Shown in pieces: positions 55,712-59,698 of a DNA stretch of 59,698 bases (within the stretch, counting starts at the first letter, position 1; the number at the start of each line of letters is the position of its first letter). Source of the stretch: Alphaproteobacteria bacterium. Its GTDB lineage: Bacteria > Pseudomonadota > Alphaproteobacteria > Rhizobiales > JAKIUO01. The position numbers and the translations under genes are program-made. The stretch is from NCBI GenBank assembly GCA_024280475.1, contig JAJRQA010000227.1, positions 1-59,698 of the forward strand. The letters are read 5' to 3'. A model generated the notes under the pieces. That model saw only the letters and a program-made list of their open reading frames with translations, had not been told where the DNA came from and searched no databases.

Positions 55712-57307
55712 ATGGATCGCTTGGTGTGCGGCGATGTGGGGTTTGGCAAAACCGAAGTTGCCCTGCGAGCCGCGTTTGTTGCGGCCATGAATGGCCATCA
55801 AGTGGCGCTTGTGGTGCCAACAACCTCGCTGGCGCGCCAGCATTTCAAGACCTTTAAAGAGCGTTTTGACGGCTACCCAATCCGCGTTGAACAAGCCTCG
55901 CGGCTGGTTGGGTCCAAGGAGCTTAAACTGGTCAAGGAAGGCCTTGCCAAAGGCACTGTTGATATTGTCATCGGCACTCATGCATTATTGGCAAAGAGCC
56001 TGAAAATTGCTAATCTGGGCCTGTTGATCATCGACGAAGAACAGCATTTTGGTGTCCAGCATAAAGAGCGCATCAAGAATATGCGCCAGGACGTGCATGT
56101 CTTGACGCTGACCGCCACGCCGATCCCTCGTACGTTGCAGATGTCTTTGTCCGGGGTGCGTGGCTTGTCCTTGATTACCACACCTCCAGTCGACCGGATG
56201 GCGGTACGCAGCTTTGTAACGCCGTTTGATGCGATGATCCTGCGCGAAGCGTTGCTGCGCGAGCGTTTTCGCGGTGGACAGTGTTTTTATGTCGTTCCCC
56301 GTATCAAAGATCTTCCCGATATCGAAGAATTTCTGCACGAACAGGTGCCAGAATTAAAGGTTGCCATCGCTCATGGACAAATGGCTCCAGGGCGGCTTGA
56401 AGATATCATGACAGCATTCTATGATCGGCAATATGACGTGTTGCTCTCAACAACGATTGTTGAATCCGGGCTTGATGTACCAACCGCCAATACGCTTATC
56501 ATTCATCGTGCTGATCAGTTTGGTCTGGCACAGCTTTATCAACTGCGCGGACGGGTTGGGCGCTCTAAAACCAGAGCTTACGCCTACTTCACGACGGAAC
56601 CTGGCAAGAAGCTGACCGACAGTGCACAAAAGCGCCTGAAGGTCTTGCAATCCCTTGATACACTGGGAGCAGGTTTTGCCTTGGCCAGCCATGATCTGGA
56701 CATCAGAGGGGCCGGCAATCTGCTTGGCGAAGAACAATCCGGCCATATCAAGGAAGTCGGGTTTGCGCTCTATCAATCCATGCTCGAAGGAGCTGTAGCC
56801 ATGTTGCGTGGCGGTGGAGCAGATGAGCTGGAAGACCAATGGTCTCCCCAGATCTCCATCGGCACCTCAGTACTGATCCCGGAAGCATATGTTTCTGATC
56901 TGCAGGTACGCATGGGACTTTATCGCCGGTTGTCAACTTTGGGCGATGCCACTGAAGTTGATGGCTTTGCAGCCGAACTATCAGATCGTTTTGGCTCGCT
57001 ACCGAGCGAAGTTGAACACTTGCTGGAGATCGTCAAGATCAAGGTGTCTTGCCGTGCCGCCGGGGTTGCATCTGTGAACGCTGGACCAAGAGGGGCGATT
57101 GTTGCGTTTCACAAAGATGCGCCACCAAATCCTGATGGCATATTGGATTTTATGCGCCAAAAACCCTCGGTCGTAAAAATTCAGCCCGATCAGAAAATGA
57201 TCTACAAGGCCGATTGGGAGAATGACGAGAAACGTCTCAAAGGAGCCGCTCGTCTTGTTCGGGAGTTGGCCTTGATTGCGCAAAAGGCTAATGCTCTGTT
57301 GGAGTGA
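55712..57307 (+). CDS. mfd 3' part: translocase and C-terminal domains
   Basis: The frame is open from just after the TAA at 55613; the first possible start is the ATG at 55712 (AAAAAGG seven bases upstream), giving 531 residues. It has GDVGFGKTE (Walker A), IIDEEQHFGVQHKER (DEEQ), LTATPIPRTLQ, STTIVESGLDVP and QLRGRVGRS, and the autoinhibitory D7 region at the end. A protein starting at 55712 would lack the Q-like motif FEPTEDQ, so the fragment by itself would be impaired. Confidence 0.78.
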   Translation: MDRLVCGDVGFGKTEVALRAAFVAAMNGHQVALVVPTTSLARQHFKTFKERFDGYPIRVEQASRLVGSKELKLVKEGLAKGTVDIVIGTHALLAKSLKIANLGLLIIDEEQHFGVQHKERIKNMRQDVHVLTLTATPIPRTLQMSLSGVRGLSLITTPPVDRMAVRSFVTPFDAMILREALLRERFRGGQCFYVVPRIKDLPDIEEFLHEQVPELKVAIAHGQMAPGRLEDIMTAFYDRQYDVLLSTTIVESGLDVPTANTLIIHRADQFGLAQLYQLRGRVGRSKTRAYAYFTTEPGKKLTDSAQKRLKVLQSLDTLGAGFALASHDLDIRGAGNLLGEEQSGHIKEVGFALYQSMLEGAVAMLRGGGADELEDQWSPQISIGTSVLIPEAYVSDLQVRMGLYRRLSTLGDATEVDGFAAELSDRFGSLPSEVEHLLEIVKIKVSCRAAGVASVNAGPRGAIVAFHKDAPPNPDGILDFMRQKPSVVKIQPDQKMIYKADWENDEKRLKGAARLVRELALIAQKANALLE

Positions 57308-57311
57308 GCGA

Positions 57312-58649
57312 TCAGGACGCAACCTTTTGCAACTCTTCTACCGGTTCCCCGCCGAGCAGAACGGTGTTGTCCGGCCCCGCAAATGCGGTCAGCCCTGTAT
57401 CAAGCCAGCCATCATTGACGCGTTTTTTGAGAGAAATCCACTCCAGAGACGTTTTTAACGACGAAGGGTCTGGAAATATGCGGCCCTTGATGTGCAGGCG
57501 ATCATTGATGATTTCAGCCCCAGCGAGACATAGCTGCTGGTGAGTAGCAGACGCCAGACAAATTCTGCCATCTTCAAACAGGCCTGTCGGCTCAAGGTTT
57601 TGATATTTAACCGGCACAGAACCAAGCCCCCCCAGATTCCACAAGTCATATAGATCGAGTGACGGCAGAATGTCTAGATCGCAAGTGGGCAAATGGCTGT
57701 CTCGTCGGACAATCGCCAGTTTTTGAGGCACGGGAAGGTCGTTGCGCAGCAAATAATCCATGACCTGTTCGGGCGCTGCAAAATAGCTAAAGCTTGTAGC
57801 ACGCATTTGCTCCTGCAAAACGCTGAAATCAAATGGTTGATGCAGGGTCATACAGCTGCCGGACATTAGCCAGGGATAAAAATGGGCTGCTAAGCCCGGA
57901 ATAGACGATAGTGGATAGGCGCTCAAAATGCGATCGCTTGCCGATAGTTGCAGCTCCAGCACGTGCAACAACCCGCTCGACAGGATTTGTCCGCTATTGT
58001 GTGGAACAGGCGTTATGGGATCAATATATGTCACAAGACCAAGATCGCTCAAGGCGCTTTCAAACGGGGGAGCAAAGGGTGGCGATTTGTCCAACTCGTC
58101 GCTTGGCTCAAATAGCGGTGTAATATCGCTAACACCTTCCGCGATGTCATAGCCCACCCCCATGACGAACCGCACGTGCATATGAGAAAATGCCAAATCT
58201 CGCATATTCTCCGAGTAATTGAGATCGTTGAGTTGCCCGCAACTGATCAACGCTTTAGGTTTGAGACGCTGAAAAGAATGCGATATCTCTTCGTTGGACC
58301 ATGACAAGGGTAGTAGGCACGGAACCAGTCCCGCTCTCATCAAGGCCAGTACAATGATCGGCGTTTCGGAAAAGTTCGGCATTTGCACGGCTACATAATC
58401 GCCGCGAGCCAATCCAAGCGCGCTTAATCTTGTCGCCAGCCTGTTGACGGCCGCGTCAAGAGCTTTGAAGGAATAGGTGCGCAAAGGTAGATTGTCTGAC
58501 CGTCCTTCAAGCCGGTTGCGATTTGAAGGGTCGATCAAGGCGATTTTGTCAGAGGAGACCGCTGCATAATGGGTGAGTAACCGCTCCAGAGTATCTGGAC
58601 GGCTTGAAGGGCTATCGCCCAAACTGGATCCAAGTTCTGTATTGCTCAT
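57312..58649 (-). CDS. Degenerate acyl-CoA-synthetase-like (AMP-binding) protein
   Basis: 445 residues of the adenylate-forming fold: the N-terminal half is clear (YAAVSSDKIALIDP, ALGLARGDYVAVQMPNFSE, VLALMRAGLVPCLLPLSW). The phosphate loop normally TSGTTGxPK is replaced by YIDPITPVPHNSGQIL, the YGxTE motif is not seen (YDLWNLGGLGS), and the C-terminal catalytic Lys motif is absent. It is about 100 residues shorter than FadD at 80. A non-catalytic or regulatory homologue is likely. It ends four bases after mfd, convergent, and follows the binding-protein gene by 43 bases. Confidence 0.75.
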   Translation of the reverse strand: MSNTELGSSLGDSPSSRPDTLERLLTHYAAVSSDKIALIDPSNRNRLEGRSDNLPLRTYSFKALDAAVNRLATRLSALGLARGDYVAVQMPNFSETPIIVLALMRAGLVPCLLPLSWSNEEISHSFQRLKPKALISCGQLNDLNYSENMRDLAFSHMHVRFVMGVGYDIAEGVSDITPLFEPSDELDKSPPFAPPFESALSDLGLVTYIDPITPVPHNSGQILSSGLLHVLELQLSASDRILSAYPLSSIPGLAAHFYPWLMSGSCMTLHQPFDFSVLQEQMRATSFSYFAAPEQVMDYLLRNDLPVPQKLAIVRRDSHLPTCDLDILPSLDLYDLWNLGGLGSVPVKYQNLEPTGLFEDGRICLASATHQQLCLAGAEIINDRLHIKGRIFPDPSSLKTSLEWISLKKRVNDGWLDTGLTAFAGPDNTVLLGGEPVEELQKVAS

Positions 58650-58692
58650 CAGTCGCTATTCCACCCAAAAGCGAATCACCAAAATATCTTGT

Positions 58693-59698
58693 CTATTTGG
58701 TATCAGGTTGTTGCCAGATAGTGTCAAGGCGCAATCCGTAAAGAGAGGTATTCGACGGGTGTTTTAAATGTGACCAGATCGCCAGCCATTGCCCCGGCGT
58801 ATGATAAAGCGGGATAACATAATTGCCTGACAGCAAGACACGATCGAGCGCGCGGACACTGGAAACGAAATTCTTGCGTGATTTTGCCATTAGCAAAGCC
58901 GCGATCATGGCATCGGCGGCAGGGTTTTTCACACCGGCAAAATTATAGCTGCCCTCGCTATCAGCAGCTTTTGCGCTCCAGCGAAAGGATTGCTCATTGC
59001 CTGGTGACAAGGAGGCCCGCCATTCATTGTCGGTCATGTCAAAATCGAACGTATTTTTACGTTGTTGGAATTGGGCGCTATCGACGACGCGTACTTCCGC
59101 CTTGATCCCGATGAACTTCAAGGCCGAGACATAATTTAATAACAGACGTACCTGGTCTTGTCTGGCGGTCAAGATTTCAAAGGTAAATGGCTTACCGCTC
59201 GATTTGTTGACGAGCACCGCGCCTTTGAGAATATAGCCAGCCTTGATCAATAGTCGAAGGGCTTTGCGCCTGGCATTGCGGTTCCTTCCAGAGCCGTCGC
59301 TAACAGGGGGTTCATAGCCGTGTTTTTGAATGGCTTTTGTGACGGCATCTGGGTATTCTGCCAACAATGATTTTTCGTACTCATCAGCCGGTCTTCCCCC
59401 GCTGGAAAGTTCTGATCGATCAAAAAAACTGCGGGTTCTGGTATATAAATTATGATAGAGATTGCGATTAATCCATTCAAAATCAAATATCAGTGTCAGC
59501 GCTTTACGGACGTTTCGATCCGCAAATACAGAGCGTCTGGTGTTAAACACAAGGGCGTTCATGCCAGATGGAATGGCCAGTTTAATGGTTTGGCGAGTGA
59601 CCAGTCCTTTTTTCATAGCCGGGAAATCGTAATCTTTGGCCCAACGGTTTGGGTCTCGTTCCAATCGGATATGATGCACGCCTTTTTTAAAGTCCTCA
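58693..59698 (-). CDS. ABC transporter substrate-binding protein, family 5 (YejA-like), 3' part
   Basis: The last 335 or so residues of an oligopeptide-type periplasmic binding protein; the frame runs off the end of the window, so the start and signal peptide are missing. Typical pieces: WAKDYDFPAMKKG, LVFNTRRSVFADRNVRKAL, LIFDFEWINRNLYHNLYTRT, FFDRSELSSGG, and AWRASLSPG-type NEWRASLSPGNEQ, with the YejA-like C-terminus containing VIPLYHTPGQWLAIW. It likely serves uptake of peptides (YejA-type systems); permease and ATPase genes would lie beyond the edge or elsewhere. Confidence 0.87.
   Translation of the reverse strand, partial: EDFKKGVHHIRLERDPNRWAKDYDFPAMKKGLVTRQTIKLAIPSGMNALVFNTRRSVFADRNVRKALTLIFDFEWINRNLYHNLYTRTRSFFDRSELSSGGRPADEYEKSLLAEYPDAVTKAIQKHGYEPPVSDGSGRNRNARRKALRLLIKAGYILKGAVLVNKSSGKPFTFEILTARQDQVRLLLNYVSALKFIGIKAEVRVVDSAQFQQRKNTFDFDMTDNEWRASLSPGNEQSFRWSAKAADSEGSYNFAGVKNPAADAMIAALLMAKSRKNFVSSVRALDRVLLSGNYVIPLYHTPGQWLAIWSHLKHPSNTSLYGLRLDTIWQQPDTK

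Larger units (their letters stand above)
53762..57307 (+). pseudogene. mfd: mfd, transcription-repair coupling factor, interrupted by one in-frame TAA
   Basis: Mfd pushes stalled RNA polymerase off damaged DNA and recruits UvrA. Read through the stop, the gene gives about 1180 residues, the normal Mfd length. Codon 618 is TAA (55613-55615). The frame continues: the residues before are APVMRVPQS and those after are YEEFTARFKFEPTEDQ, which match a normal Mfd (where Leu-Tyr is usual at the joint, so TTA to TAA is one possible change). No other lesion is seen. The stop falls between the RNA polymerase-binding domain and the translocase. Same state as neighbouring recG. Confidence 0.85.

Noticed and set aside
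55436-55981. Reverse open frame across the mfd stop
   Set aside because: Antisense to conserved Mfd motifs on both sides of the stop.
51138-57307. TAA recoded as a sense codon in this organism
   Set aside because: TAA is the proper end of aspS, serS, sdhE and other full-length genes here, so general recoding does not hold.
1-59698. CRISPR array, prophage, insertion sequence or rRNA
   Set aside because: No spaced direct repeats, transposase, integrase, phage structural gene or rRNA sequence was found.

Overview
This window is a stretch of chromosome from an alphaproteobacterium, most like the Hyphomicrobiales (Rhizobiales) in gene content and order. The evidence is an RcdA/DUF1465 cell-cycle adaptor gene, an AspRS of the non-discriminating type, folate-dependent trmFO, and three gene orders typical of that group: argS-SPOR-nagZ-scpAB-tatABC-serS-surE-pcm-lytM, yajC-secDF-Mth938-phytoene-synthase-like, and glmU-glmS ... 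DUF502-recG-sdhE-mfd. Base composition is balanced and looks uniform. I see no phage, transposase, CRISPR array or rRNA. It reads as core chromosome with a few accessory genes.

Layout. 1-6020: fadD, a block of nested inverted repeats, radC and map (reverse, overlapping by ATGA), then aspS with a strong terminator. 6162-8553: small forward genes for cell cycle, stress and sulfur relay (rcdA, PPK2, DksA-type zinc finger, TusE/DsrC-like). 8612-11058: tyrS and anmK, divergent. 11299-14059: ilvD and a secreted SEL1-repeat protein. 14164-15754 (reverse): erpA-xthA-VOC. 15861-29818: an unbroken forward run of 13 genes: dgt, argS, a P/Q-rich SPOR protein, nagZ, scpA, scpB, tatA, tatB, tatC, serS, surE, pcm, and a LysM/LytM lipoprotein. 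29867-30727: a DUF815 ATPase (reverse). 30876-37113: yajC, secD, secF, two genes homologous to mitochondrial complex I assembly factors, and a large secreted SGNH hydrolase. Then trmFO (reverse), a DASS transporter and leuA behind a leucine-rich leader ORF with attenuator-like hairpins. 42506-45783: tRNA-Arg(UCU), a zinc peptidase, a Crp/Fnr regulator and a DUF2892 gene separated by two perfect palindromes, and a second SPOR-like protein. 46075-51146: glmU, glmS, a TPR protein and a DUF502 membrane protein. 51138-57307: recG, sdhE, mfd. The end holds a degenerate acyl-CoA-synthetase-like gene and the 3' part of a YejA-type binding-protein gene.

Themes. Several genes serve the envelope: anmK and nagZ (peptidoglycan recycling), glmU and glmS (UDP-GlcNAc supply), two SPOR-like proteins and a LytM factor (septal wall), and TatABC plus SecDF-YajC (export). 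Another group serves DNA: radC, xthA, dgt, scpAB, recG and mfd.

The most striking observation is that both recG and mfd, which share a related translocase module and flank sdhE, are cut by a single in-frame TAA. In each gene the stop lies in the linker just ahead of the translocase domain, and the reading frame is open and well conserved on both sides. TAA is a normal terminator elsewhere in the window, so this is not general recoding. The cause could be two recent nonsense mutations, functional splitting, or sequence error, and it deserves checking first.
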